Of a stretch of 64,000 bases of DNA, positions 40,080 through 52,195 are shown piece by piece. The notes under the pieces were generated by a model. The model was given only the letters and a program-made list of their open reading frames with translations, made no database searches and was not told where the DNA came from. Source of the DNA: Cheilinus undulatus (lineage: Eukaryota; Chordata; Actinopteri; Labriformes; Labridae). How positions within the stretch are numbered: position 1 is the first letter of the stretch; each line of letters opens with the position of its first letter. The stretch covers positions 38,715,789 to 38,779,788 of the forward strand of contig NC_054869.1 in NCBI RefSeq assembly GCF_018320785.1, read 5' to 3'. Both the position numbers and the translations under genes were made by a program.

Positions 40080-40875
40080 GAAATCTGTCAGGACTTTTTG
40101 TTTTAAGGTCAATGGCTGTGGCTTACAGCTCACACAAATGAAAAATCCACAGTCTCAAAATATTACAATATCACAAAACACCAGTGCAAAAAATAAAAAA
40201 AAAATCATTTTGGGCAGGTGCAAAGTCTTGCTGGAAAAGGAAATTAGTATCACCATAAATTTTCTCAGGAGATAGAAGCGCGAAGTGCCATAAAACCTTC
40301 TGGATTGTGGAAACTGAATACACTGGACTTCAAACACCTTGGATTAATTCCCTCTCGGATCTTCCTCCAGACTCTGGGACCTTGATTTCCATTTGAAATG
40401 CAAATTTAGTTTAATCTGAAAACAGGACTTTGGACCCCTGAGCAATGGTCCAGTTCTTTTGCTCCTTAGCCCAGTTGAGACGCTTATGACATCTGTGGCT
40501 CAGGATTTGCTCGACTCTAGGAGCACCACACACCCATCTCCTGGATTCGTCTGTATGTGGTGTCTCTTGATAAACTGTCCCCAGCCTCCGGACAAGACAA
40601 GAGTCAAGCCGGCAGTCTTCCCTATGATTGCAGTTGTGTGAACTGAACTAGAGTGAGAGAATGAAGGCACAGGAAACCTTTGCAAATTTGACTTTTCCAC
40701 AAAATACCTTTTTGAGACTTTTTTTTTTTTTTTTGTGAGGTGTAATTATCATGATGATAAAAACAAAAAAGACTTGGAATATTTCATTTTGAATGACATG
40801 AATCCAGAATAAATAGAAGCTGAACCTTTTGATGTATATCATGGACAAAAACTGACTTCTACTTGATATTTAATT
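40080..40875. repeat. Dispersed repeat, copy 1 (unclassified DNA element)
   Basis: The segment shares long stretches with 51330-52195, including GACGCTTATGACATCTGTGG, GGCTCAGGATTTGCTCGACTC, CACACACCCATCTCCTGGA and GAGAGAATGAAGGCACAGG. Both copies carry an AT-rich CTCAAAATAT-type sequence near the left end and its inverse near the right, suggesting long imperfect terminal repeats. No open frame is kept. The family was not identified. Confidence 0.6.
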
Positions 40876-41316
40876 TTTTTTAGATGCACCTTTTGAAAAT
40901 AAGCTGTCCCCACGCCACTTCTCTCCTGCAGTTCAATTTAAGTCCACAAGATGGGGCTATAAGTCAATTTGACTTGACTTAACATCATGATCATTGGTTG
41001 ACTTGAAATCCTCACAGCAGTTTCCCATGAAGTCAGACAGGTGTTTGCCTGTGTAGGGTTGGATAAAAGTATACATACAAAGAAGTGAACTGAGCTGAAT
41101 TATTATTGACAGTCATTTGTACCAGTACACTGAAATCATATTTATTGTTCACAAAGAAGGACAAAAATCTTAACATTTTTATCATATTAAAAGGAAAAAG
41201 AAACTGGTTACAGTTACCAAAACCTGGTCCATTTATCTCAATTCACCCTGTACACCCTATAAATCAACATAAAGTGACAGAATCTCACTGGAGTTTTAAG
41301 CTTTATGAATACAAAT

Positions 41317-41340
41317 ACTACTGCTACTACTACTATTACT

Positions 41341-41371
<31 letters not shown>

Positions 41372-41408
41372 GTAATAATACTAATAGTAGTAGTAGTAGT
41401 AGCAGTAA
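41317..41408. repeat. Compound trinucleotide repeat, self-complementary
   Basis: TACTACTGCTACTACTACT-type units on the left pass through an (AAT)n core and then into TAATAGTAGTAGTAGTAGCAG on the right. The right arm is close to the reverse complement of the left arm, so a single strand could fold back on itself. Confidence 0.85.
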
Positions 41409-41810
41409 AAAAATGTTATACTTGGCTGTTATAAAATAATATATAGGTGTTTGTACTATACATCCACAATCATCAGCCTTTGATAAAAATGAGAGAGAAC
41501 AAAAACAAAATAAAACAACGACAACAACAAAAAGACTCAGTCTATACTATAAAGAAATACACAATCAACCCCTCAAAATTTGCTGCAAAGCTTGAAAAAA
41601 CTCCACCCTGTGCATCTTGAACTATGAGCCACTTCAAAATCGTACATTTTGAAGTGGGTCTAGAGAGGTTGATCGTGTTAACCTATTTAACCAAAATGAT
41701 TAAGTTCTTTTTCTTTAACATATAGGCTACTTGATGTTTGGCTAAGTGGGCAGCCATATTTTACTGATCATTGCACAGAGGGATGAGTGCTGGGACCTCT
41801 GTTCACACAC

Positions 41811-43946
41811 TACACTCACTGGCCACTTTATTAGGTACACCTGTTCACTGCTTGTTAACACAAATAACTAAACATCCAATCATATGGCAGCAGCTCGATG
41901 TATTTAAACAAGACAACTTGCTGAAGTTCAAACTGACCATCAGAATGAGAAAGAAAGCGGATTATAGTGACTTTGAACATGGCATGGTTGTTGGTGCCAG
42001 ACTGGCTGGTCTGAGTATTTCAGAAACTGCTGGTCTACTGGGATTTTTATGCACAACCATCTCTGGGGTTTACAGAGAATGGCCCTAAAAAGGGAAAATA
42101 TCCAGTGAGGGGCAGTTGTGCGGATGAAAATGTGTTTTTGATATTGAAGAAGAATCGAGATGTTAGAAAGGCACAGTAACTTAAAGGTCACATATTATGC
42201 AAAACACACTTTTTCAGGCTTTTCTAAGAAAAACGTGTAGCCCTGGTCTGTCCACAATCCCACCAAGAATCAGAAAAATCCATTCCCTCCCCCTATCTTT
42301 CTCCACCTTTCAGAAAATGTGTGCTGAAACAAGCTGTTCTCAGATTTTCCCCTCATGATGTCATGTAGGGAGTTAGCACCGCCCCCAAACCATTTGGCCC
42401 TCCTTGCTTGGGAGAAAGATCCGCCCTCCTCTCCTGATCTTGCTGAGAGGAGGATCTGGGGTCTGTTCGAATAGTCCATTTTGCATAGGAAGGTTCCTAA
42501 CTGAGTGAAAAAACCCAGAAGTATTTTAGTGTTGGCAATGATAAAGGCTGTTCAGATTCTCTAATTGATAAGGAAAGGAGCTTCATTACTTCCTCTATTA
42601 TCTCCTTTAGCCTAGGAAACACTGAACCATCCTCTACCAAAGAAGAGATGAAAAGACGACCCACAATTCTTTGCTTAAACTTCATTTAAAGTGATGCACC
42701 TGTTGACTGCTCATCAAATCAAGAGATCAATTTGACAGTAACTTTACTAGCCCCAGTTTAAACAGTAAAATTCACTGTCTATTTTGAAGCTTAATTTCAT
42801 AAACCTAGAAATGTTTTATTTGACTGAAATTTGACCTGATGGTTCAGATCACAGTGACCTGTCATACAACAAACCTAAATACAGATTCATTTTTATTTAA
42901 AGGTGTCTTTAATAAGCTTATATTCATCACCAAGGTTTTCACGTTTCAACAACACAGAAAACGCACCGAGTGGTAGATGAGAATTTTGTATCAGCGTTAA
43001 CTTGTAGTTTTTACACAAATAACACGTCACATCCATAACGTCCGCCTAGGGAAAGTGCTGTCGGATTCCCTGATCACCACTGTTCTCCTTTCCTATACTC
43101 TTATTCCCACCTTTCCTTGACCCTGTGACATTTAAACTTTTCAAGGAAAAGTGGATAGGAAAGGACTTTTTGAACGGACCCCAGGAGAGCCACATCGATT
43201 CCCGAAGAGGGGTGAAGTCAAGGAGCTCATTAACATTTAAAGCTACAGACACAGAAACAGCTCGCTCTAAGCATGGCTGAAACAGGTTTTGTTTTTTTTT
43301 TTTGACATGCAAAAACCCAATACTGCAGTGTTTTTCAGCAAACAAACTTCACAGGTATGTTTTGGGGACCTCTAGGACCAATATAAACTTGTCTTAAAGG
43401 GATATAATATGTGACCTTTGAATAACCACTTGTTTAAACAAAGGTATGCAGAATACCATCTCAGAACACACAACACCTCGAACCTTCAAGCAGACGGTCT
43501 ACAGCAGCAGAAGACCACACCAGGAGCCACTTCTGTCAACAAAGAACAGGAAACTGAAGCTATACTTCACCAAAACTGGACGATAGAAGATTGGAAAAAC
43601 GTTGTCTGATCTGATGAGTCTCAATTTCAACATGAAAGCATGGATCCATCCTGCCTTGTATCAGTGGTTCAGGCTAGTGTTGGCGGTGTAATGGTATGGA
43701 GGGGTATTTTCTTGGCACACTTTGGACTCCTCAGTACCACTTGAGCATTGTTTAAATGCCACAGCCTACCTGAGTATTTTTAATGATCATGTCCATCTCT
43801 GTATGACCACAGTTTACCCATCCTCTGATGGCTACGACCAGCAGGATAACGCACCATGTTAGGAAGCTCAAATCACTTGACCATCACAATGAGTTCACTC
43901 TACTCCATTGGCCTCCACATACCTAATAAAGTGGCCAGTGGGTGTA
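41811..43946 (+). mobile_element. Tc1-like transposon, degenerate, carrying an insertion
   Basis: The ends are TACACTCACTGGCCACTTT at left and the inverse of TACACCCACTGGCCACTTT at right, with TA at both borders as for Tc1/mariner. The left part holds the transposase start region (ADYSDFEHGMVVGARLAGL, SISETAGLLGF). The right part (43420-43910) holds sequences matching the C-terminal half, such as WTIEDWKNVV. The two are separated by a 1.24 kb element at 42183-43419. Several deletions and stops make the transposase non-functional. It is the family from which the miniature at 36205 derives. Confidence 0.85.
42183..43419. mobile_element. DNA transposon inserted in the Tc1-like element
   Basis: The left end AAAGGTCACATATTATGC and the complement of the right end (AAAGGTCACATATTATATCC) share the first 16 bases in inverted orientation. 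The segment breaks the Tc1-like transposase sequence between AGTAACTT and GAATAACC, which are continuous in the family as I know it. About 1,237 bp, without a convincing transposase frame. The termini are those of a very common fish miniature element. Confidence 0.78.
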
Positions 43947-44913
43947 TATGGCTTGTCTGACTCCACCACAACATCTGTGTAGGATCTAACCCTCAGTAAC
44001 ATAAGCCCTATTCTCATTTACATAGAAGTCAGTAAAATTCCCTGTTTTTACCTGGTTGAGCAGCAAACTGTGATCTCAAGCAGCTGAGTTTTTCTCTCTG
44101 AGTTTACCATGAAGTATCCTTGCGAACCCTATTTTATTTTCTCCCTCCCTGCTCCATTGCTTGACAGGTAAACTACAGGAAAACTTCCTGCCATGAAGGA
44201 TAAGTGTGAACAAGCAAGACAGGTTTTTTTTGTTTTGTTTTTGGGGGGGCGGGTAGCTTATCCTGAGTTTAAATTTCAGGGTTGCGTGCGTGAAAAGGGC
44301 TATAGATTTATCAAAGAAGCTTTGCTAGAGGGTAGAGGGGTCACCTGGAGAGTTAACAGAAGAAAAACTTGGCTAAAGTCGACTTAAATTAATTGAATAA
44401 AAATGTAGCATGATGTTTACTGAAGTGTTAGTCTTAACTCAGTCACTTCAGGAGATAAGTATGCAAAGCAAAGCAAAGCTATCCATCTGCCATATCTATT
44501 GCAACCAGACATCTGCTGAAAACAAAGTATTCAAGCTTAGTTTGCAGGAGTCAGCTGAGTTTTTAGAACACTGATTAGTGTGGGAAAAAAATGTACTGAA
44601 ATGTTACATTTGTCAAGGCAAAATATATGGACTAGAACATGTAAGTGATGGACTCAAAACCATGATTCACAACAGACATGAGATGCTTGATGTCTGAATT
44701 CATGGTTAACCTAGCGGTTTTATGACACTTTGATAATATATGAAGATAATTATAAGCATTTATGGATTATTTGCAGGGTCAAGTCAAGTTACAAGTAATC
44801 TGAGGTGAGCATAAGCTGATCATGTCTGATTTCGAGCTCATTCCTGAGTTTATCTATGAAAGGAGGAAGATCATGCTGACCGTGTCGAGTTCGTTAACAA
44901 ATAAACCTAACAC

Positions 44914-45245
44914 AAAAAGTAAAGAAATTTGTGTTTGGTAGATTATTTCTTTGTTGTAACAATATCTCTTGGCAATAAATCTTATACCATTGGAAAGTAT
45001 GTTTATTTCCCTTTTAAAATGGTGCCACATTTATAAGGAACATGCATATGTGGGATGAGCAGCAGAGCTGAGTGCGTGGGTTGGCAGAGTAGATTTGGCG
45101 CAACCCACATACTCAGCTCTGCTGCTCATCCTGATCTGCCTTACAAACGTGGCAACATTTAAAAGGGAAATAAACAGGCTCTATTGCCACGAAGCATTGT
45201 TACAACAAGGAAATAATCTACCAAACACAAATTTCCTTACTTTTT
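44914..45245. mobile_element. Foldback (hairpin) element, 332 bp
   Basis: Two arms of about 150-170 bp are inverted copies. The left runs from AAAAAGTAAAGAAATTTGTG to GCGTGGGTTG (ends 45083). The right starts CAACCCACAT at 45101 and ends ATTTCCTTACTTTTT. The loop is only about 17 bases. The arms share GTTTGGTAGATTATTTC and GATGAGCAGCAGAGCTGAGT without change, with a small indel of about 20 bp elsewhere. No coding frame. The structure is that of a foldback or palindromic MITE. Confidence 0.85.
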
Positions 45246-46830
45246 GCCAGTTTTTGAAATCGCTGACACAGTCTATCAGGTTGGATTTGCAGGAGTCTGA
45301 CTGAAGTACAATTACACTGAAAAATAAGTTAGTTTCAGTACTTGCATCTATAAACAAGTCTCCTTTTTTGCTTTCTGTGTGTCCATTTTAGGGCACCTTT
45401 GTATCGGCCATGTGAGAGCTCCACAGTGAAACGAAACTACGAAAGAGCACTTTCTTTTCTTGCTTGCGCAACTCTCTTCAAGTATAGCTGGTTGTTTAGG
45501 CTCAGTTCTCCTGCTGTCTTCATCTACATGTTCTCTATGCAATAATGCCTTTGTTGTTGTTTTAAAGAAGAGTCCCAGCCAAAGTTTTCTGTCAGGGTAA
45601 ATGCTGACGAATCAGTTTTACAAAAGAGTTTTGATGACAGTTGAAGCAGTTGGCAGGATTTAACAGCATACAGCTGTGACATGTTTGTGTGTTATGGGAA
45701 CCTTTGCTCTAAACCCTTGTCTTGTTTGCTTTCAGACTTCTTCTCATACTGCTGCTGATGTCATGAAACCAGATAGACTTTTAAAACTAACTGGATTCAG
45801 CCACAGGTCTCTAATAAAGCAGTGTAATTGCTTTTGTGTGGTAGAGGATGAGAACTCCTCATTAAAACGCCAACACCTTAAATGAATTTGACGAGCTGCA
45901 CTCTGAACTTGCTCTGACTTGAGCTGACACATACGGGAAAGTGTAACTGCTCATTCAGGAGCCGGGGTGACTTAAAGCACTAGATTTAGCTTAAGGTGCT
46001 TTTCTGCTTTTTGAGGAGATGAGTGATAACCAATGAAAACAGCCTAAAGGCTCGAGACTAAACATGACTTACAGCTCAGCGTGGGTGACAGTGAATGAAT
46101 CAGTGCACAGCTGGAGTTTACTTTGTCACAGCGTCAGTGTTCTGGCATTCATGCCATTCCTATCATGAATTTTAGATTTTGGAAGAAAAATCAATGTGAT
46201 TACTCATGACTGAAACTAAAACAAATGCTGAGGTTAAATGCCAAGCTTGAACTGTGTTGCTTACTGAGAAGTCGCTTTTTTGAAAACTTGTATTTGTGCA
46301 TGCTTTACAAAACTAGTTTCTCACTTTGCTGCATGGCATAGAAACCAGTGAAGAAACCAAAAGCAGCTACTGTGCACTACTTTCTGTCAGTTTTGGATGA
46401 TTTAAGTGATTGTAACTACATCACTCATGCTTCAATTAAAAAAAATTGCAACCAGCAATCATTTACTTTACAAAAAAGCAAACAATTTCTCCATCGTGTA
46501 TGACATTTCATGCAAATAGGATTGATTTAAGCATTTGAGAATAATAATCCAAAAGTACTAAACAAGAATGAAATGTCCAAATTCCCGATAAGAGCTTAGC
46601 CACTTTACAATTCTAGGAGATCAACATTGCATCATTGATGCATGCTTGAACGTTGGTGCAACAATGATGCTCTTAAAAAACATATTTTGAGACATGACAA
46701 GTAAGAAGTAGCAACATAAATATAATTAAAATAAAAATACTACCTGGCAGTTAAAGGCTTCCACAAAATATGAATTGCATTTCTTTAATGTTGTGCCTGC
46801 AGGATTTATAATAAACTGTAGATTACAGAA

Positions 46831-46875
46831 TACACTATATAGACAAAAGTATTCGGACACCTGCCCATTACAGCA
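46831..46875 (+). mobile_element. Tc1-type terminal sequence (fragment)
   Basis: TACACTATATAGACAAAAG followed by TATTCGGACACCTGCCC is the terminal sequence of a widespread fish Tc1-like family. The opposite end is not seen. Confidence 0.5.
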
Positions 46876-46924
46876 TGACAGTCTAGAGTGTTGACTTGTT
46901 GAGTTGAACCCCCCCCCCTCCCAG

Positions 46925-47270
46925 AAATTCCTAGTAACTTAAAGACAATCATTTAAAGGAGGCACTGTCTCCTAATAAGCTATCAGTTTAATCTTGAGTC
47001 AAAGTGGACATGTGTACAATGTTTAAGGAAAATCTCTCAAAATGTTCTTGAGATATCATGTTTACCAGTAAGAGATGAAAATGACACATAACAATCTTGA
47101 TTTGACCAATGACCAGCAAAGTCTAATAAGTTCACCCCTGAGTCAGAATGGACATTTGTACAACATTTGAGGGAAATCCTCTCGTTATTGAGATATTGTG
47201 TTTACAAGAATGGCCTGGGTGTATGAATGTATTGAGGAACAACCTGAAAACATCGTGCCTCCAGATGTGC
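46925..47270 (+). repeat. Dispersed repeat with internal ~130-bp units, copy 1
   Basis: The phrase TGAGTCAAAGTGGACAT, then GTACAATGTTTAAGG, then TCTTGAGATATC occurs at about 46995 and again in altered form (GAGTCAGAATGGACATTTG) at about 47140. The end, GAACAACCTGAAAACATCGTG, is shared by members of this fish repeat family. It is related to 53535-54125. Confidence 0.6.
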
Positions 47271-48393
47271 TGAAGAAAACAGCTGTACAGAGAAAGGATT
47301 AAATGTGCTTAAGGGTCTGCCACTTCTTTATCATGTGTTTGAGAACACTTTGGACTGAAACCAAATAACCCCATAAATCACATCAGTGACGCTTTTACAA
47401 CCTGTTTGGAGTAGCAGATCATCTTGATTTGTCATGACAGTGAAGCCAAGTTGATGTTACATAGTGGGACAAGACTGAACAAGGACAGCTTATGTTTGTT
47501 TTGCCTCAATTTTATTAAAGATCAGGAGTACTATTAGCTGCAACGAAGTATACATAGCAGTTTCACTTGTAACCCTCCAGTCTAAATGATTGAAAGCAAA
47601 ACAAAAAACCAAAAACAAACAAACAAACAAAAAAACACATGAAGAAAATTCCTTGATGTCTGCTTTAGTTTGACTGTATCTTTTTTCAATATACGCTCCA
47701 ATTCAGACACTCGTGAAATACCACATAAGAAAAACAACACAGAAATCACATTTTAGGCAGGCTTTACTTTTCCTCACAAATAGTGTGTAAAAGAAGAGGT
47801 TAAAAAACCCAAGTATTTTAGAGTTAAAGACCATAAACATTAAGGTCTCTTAACAAAATCAAAATAAATCAACACAAATGTACCACAAAAATATGCAAAT
47901 TGCATCAATTAACATCAGGATCCAGGGTGAACCTGCGATCAGGACTTCTCTGTACATGGGGTGTTGCCTCTACCAAATGAGCTCAACAGGGCTCCTAAAA
48001 ATATGAACTTCATCTAAAACTCTTGACATGTGAGGAGTAAGAGAAGTATCAACTGAGTAAAAATAAACTAAATTGGGGTCCAGGTGCTTGCCCTTGCACT
48101 GGCTGCAGGTTTAAGCTCTGATCCTGATGTGTTTGGTGCACGTCTTTCCCCACTCTCTCTCCACCTCTCCACTTATTTCTCGTCTCTCTAAAGTCTTCCT
48201 ATCTAATAAAAGCAAAAGCCCCAAAAGTAATCATTGAAAAAGTACATTTCCCCTGAGATATAGTGGGTAGAAACATATAGTGTTTAGTTTAGGTTTTCCT
48301 GGATACCTTGCACAGTAGAAACCAACAACCACAAAAATCTTAAAAAACACTTGAAAATCAAATACAGACAGATGAAATCTTTCATTCTGAATC

Positions 48394-50209
48394 TCAGGAA
48401 GATGATCCCTGATCGTCATGCCTCTTCTTCCTCTTGAGCCTCCACAGCACAGAGGGATGAGCACATATGGGCTTTCTCATTCCCTTTACATGCAATCTGT
48501 GGACACAAAAGTAAATCATGTTAAAGTTTAACTACAGTGGAAGAAAAGACTACAATGAACAAAACAGTGAATAACACCTGAACAGTCTGTCAATCATAAT
48601 GACTTACATCAATGCATTGATGTCACAGGCACCGTTACTTTGCTGCATCTCCCATCCCGTAACCTTGCGCAGTATAATTGGAGAGATGTTCTTTTTGGTT
48701 TTGACGCAGCATTTTGGAAGGACAGCTGCAATGTTGAATTGAAATTCATGGTAAGAACTTTGGAAACAAAATACATAATAAATAATAAACTATACAACAA
48801 TAAAACTGTCAATTAAACCTGCTATAGATTGAAACTGTCAGTCAAATCACCCAAAATAAAACTGTCTTTTGGAGAACATTTTCTATTTTAATACCATCAA
48901 AGGTGGTTTCACCTTTAGGCAACTGTCAGGGGCCTTTTGCACCAGCGAGCCTCAAGATATAATCATTATAGGAATGCAGGTAATACAAGGAATGTGTCTA
49001 AAATTACTAATAAGATGGCAAGAGTGAATAAAATAGTATAAAAATAGATTTGTGGTCAATACAGCCTTTGGGGATCAAGCACATATCAAGCAAATTATAG
49101 CAAGTCGGATCCATAAAGTCACATTGAAACAATGAAATGGTGGATTACTGTGTGGTAAAATGGTATGCAATACATACAAATGTCTGATTTGTGGCTGAAG
49201 TATGGATATTGCATGAACACTGAGCATTTATATTTACTCTTTTAGGTTCCACCTAACCTAAAGACGGGTTAAAATATCACCATGTGCTGAGTTTAAAGGC
49301 CTTGCACACTGAGTCTGTTGTTACCATCAGAATTTTTCACACATTAAAAAGGAAATAGAAATCATGTTGTTCTAACCATGTTTGCACACTGACGCAGAAA
49401 TTTTCATCCATTATTATTATTTTTGGTCATTAAAGGTTCAAATTTATACAAATTTCACATCAGATCCAAGTCATTTAAATGCATGAGCGATGGTTTAAAA
49501 CAGAGCATGCGGCATCCTTCTTGCTCACTCACCCCCGCCTGACCTGCCTCGCACACTGAAACCTCACTTTAAGCACCATGAGTTGACAGTATATTATGTG
49601 GATATCAACCATGGAAAAATAACAGATAATGCAGTACAAAACAATTTGCCACATTCCATACATTTTTGCAGTGAATACAAATAAAACGCATCGGACTCAG
49701 TGTGCAAGGTTTGAGTGTGTGGCATGCAAATTATAAAAATGCCTCTGAATACCATTTAGATGTGCACAAAATATGAACAAAATAATATCTAGGATCTGGG
49801 TCCGGCTTTAGGCTCATCTGGGGTTTCAAGGATTATAACAGATAAAATAAAATTTCTGAAGTTAAATTTTGGTTTGCACGGCAGAATAAAAGTAAAATGT
49901 CAATGAAATTGCTCAGACCACTTAGTTATTTAGTTTATATACAACAGGAAAACAGAAACATGATCTCCCTTCCTAAAACAATACATAGATAAGTTTTCAT
50001 GAATGTTGAATAGAAACAGAAAAGAGCAACTTAGTTTGAAAAAAAAAAAAAAAATTTAACACCCTTCCTCTAAGTACCAAAAGATCTTATATGAGTACTT
50101 CCTTGGTTTTTATGTCAGAAATGATCAAGATACCAGGGTCCTTACCTTCAAGAGATGTAATTGCAAAAGCAAACAGAAAGACAGTCACGAAGAAAACTTT
50201 CAGATCCAT
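48394..50209 (-). CDS. CC chemokine, CCL27/CCL28-like
   Basis: Three exons on the minus strand: 50209-50146, 48725-48608 and 48496-48394 (stop at 48396-48394), phases 1 and 2, giving 94 residues. The first 21 residues, starting MDLKVFFVTVFLFAFA, are a signal peptide. The mature part has adjacent cysteines (LPKCCVKTKKN), then ILRKVTGWEMQQSNGACDIN and ILHVKGMRKPICAHP. This spacing of four cysteines is that of CC chemokines, and LRKV, the GAC position, the ILHV block and CxHP resemble CCL27 most. The three-exon layout with these phases is also usual for the family. The tail WRLKRKKRHDDQGSSS is very basic and would favour binding to heparan sulphate. Secreted; likely acts on a CCR10-type receptor, by family inference. 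Which fish paralogue it is cannot be said. Confidence 0.85.
49297..49712. mobile_element. Miniature DNA transposon in the chemokine intron
   Basis: GGCCTTGCACACTGAGTC at the left and GACTCAGTGTGCAAGGTTT at the right are inverted copies of one another. A partial internal repeat (GTTTGCACACTGACGCAG) lies near 49380. About 416 bp, no coding frame. Superfamily not determined; possibly PIF/Harbinger. Confidence 0.65.
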
Positions 50210-50625
50210 GGCTGAGGAGCAAGTGAGCGAGGGAAATGTGTGTAGGCTCTTTAGAAAGGCTAGTATTGCAATGCACACCTCTGCACCCACCCACTCACGC
50301 ACAGAGGCGAATGTGTGAACATGTCAGTGAACTGTTGCCTGACAAAATAATTAACCTCCGGTGCTAATGAAAACAAATGTAACTTTCATTTTGAGCCTGA
50401 CTGTTTGTACAAGCATCCTCTGCTGGATGAGTGTGTGGTGAAGGTATGCACCTCTTCAACATGCTCTGACAGGTTTTATAAGCTCGATTTTAACGGCGCC
50501 ATACTTGACTGACGGACAGAGAGCTTAAACTTTGCAGGTGCAACACCCACAGTCACGAGAGATGGAGGGTATAGGTCACTGACTCATTGGAAAATTACTT
50601 CAGTGCTTTCTTGCATCTGCAGTAT

Positions 50626-50667
50626 AAGACTGCAGGTATTAATAATAAGACTGCAGGTATTAATAAT
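50626..50667. repeat. 21-bp tandem duplication
   Basis: AAGACTGCAGGTATTAATAAT occurs twice in direct succession without a mismatch, followed by AAGGCTC. Confidence 0.85.
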
Positions 50668-51329
50668 AAGGCTCAAGTGATAAGATTTGATAAGAAGATC
50701 ATATTCAAAAACATCCAACACCGCAAAAGCTGCAGCTCAGATGTGGAGTAAACATCCCACATTTATCCTGTGTGGTTTGCCAACTTCTGTTCATGTTGTG
50801 CAATTTATCAGAGCATGCAAACCAAACAACATATAATTATCAGGCTTAAAAAAAAAAATCTGATTTTCCGTAGGGGAATTCTTCTGGTAGCACAACTGAC
50901 AGACAGGCTTCTTGGTTGATTGTTTAAAAGTGGGACAGTTAGAAATGTACTAAGGCACTCAGCCAGCTAATAACCACAGTGTCTGAATCATATTTGAATT
51001 GCTATTCATTTTTTAGCCTGCATTATCAGCACCAGATCCCATGTTAAGCTGTTGAATTAGCAACACCTACTTTGTTTCTCATTAGTCTAAGCTAGTCTGA
51101 CATAGATGGAGCACTCTAAAGCTTAGAAAAACACCCAAAGTAAATAAAACAAATCACCTTTGTTAAGTTTGATTTCATATGCTGCGTCAACAAAACCATG
51201 TGCAATCTACTTCATCCATTAAATTAAATTGTAAATATGTATTTGGCTGACTGAAGTGAAACTTCTGTATTTTCTAAATTCATCATTACGGAATGAAAAT
51301 ATTCTTAAAAAAACTTGATCATAACAGCT

Positions 51330-52195
51330 CATAAAACCCACTAGCTCAAAATATGAGAATATCATAAAACACAGGTCAGTAGATTGATTGGCATTGAGTC
51401 AATCAGTCTGTGGCACTGCTGAGGTGTTATGAAGCCCAGGCTGCTCTGAAAGCAGCCGTATTGTTGGAAAGAAAACTGGCAAAAAGAGGGAAGACACTAG
51501 ACAAACAGAAGACATCACATAAAAGAAAGTCTATAAAAATGAGTTCAAAGAAGTGTTAAGATGTCAATGATTCTGCACGACTTAATTCCCTCTCTGATGT
51601 TCCCCCAGACTCTGGGACATTGTTTTCCAAATTGAAATGCAAAATTTAGTTTAATCTGAAAACAGGACTTTGACTCACTGACTTCTTTTTCTCCTTTGTC
51701 CAGGTGAGAAGCTTATGACATCTGTGGCTCAGGATTGGCTCGACTCTGGGAACAACACACACCCATCTCCTGATATCCATCTGTGTGTGGTGTCTCTTAA
51801 TAAACCGACTTAGTTTGGTTTAGTTTATTCATTTGCACATGATAAAACAGATAAGAACTATTACAAAATAATTGAAGAAAGCATCATGTGCTTCAGCCAC
51901 AGAACAAGACAAGTCAAGACAGCAGTCTTCCCCATGATTGCAGTTGTGTGAACTGAGCTAGAGTGAGAGAATGAAGGCTCAGGAAACCTTTGCAAATTGG
52001 ACTTTTCCACAATATTCTGATATTTTGAGATACGTTTTTTTATTTTCTTGAGCTGTAAGCCTTAATCATCAAGATTTAAACAAAAAAGTCTTTGAATTGA
52101 ATAAAATTAATCTAGAATATATGGAAATTTAACTTTCTGAAGTAAATCACGGCGAAAAAAGAAGTTTTACATGCTGTTCTTAGTTTTTGATATGC
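51330..52195. repeat. Dispersed repeat, copy 2, with an inserted segment
   Basis: Same family as 40080-40875: GAAGCTTATGACATCTGTGG, GGCTCAGGATTGGCTCGACT and GAGAGAATGAAGGCTCAGG are shared. Relative to copy 1, about 98 bp at roughly 51805-51902 (containing TTGGTTTAGTTTATTCATTT) replace a short stretch. This looks like a piece of a second repeat inserted into it. Confidence 0.6.

Larger units (their letters stand above)
39482..48393. other. Gene-poor region between slc35d2 and the chemokine gene
   Basis: About 9 kb, AT-rich. It holds an unclassified repeat, a self-complementary microsatellite, a Tc1-like element split by another transposon, a foldback element, a Tc1-type end and a tandem-unit repeat, all listed separately. 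Between these (for example 39600-40050, 43950-44900 and 45250-46800) I see no gene. TTTATT at 47511-47516 may be the minus-strand polyadenylation signal of the chemokine gene. Confidence 0.6.

Noticed and set aside
43418-43609. Open frame with WTIEDWKNVV as a gene
   Set aside because: It is the C-terminal part of the Tc1-like transposase in the element at 41811-43946.
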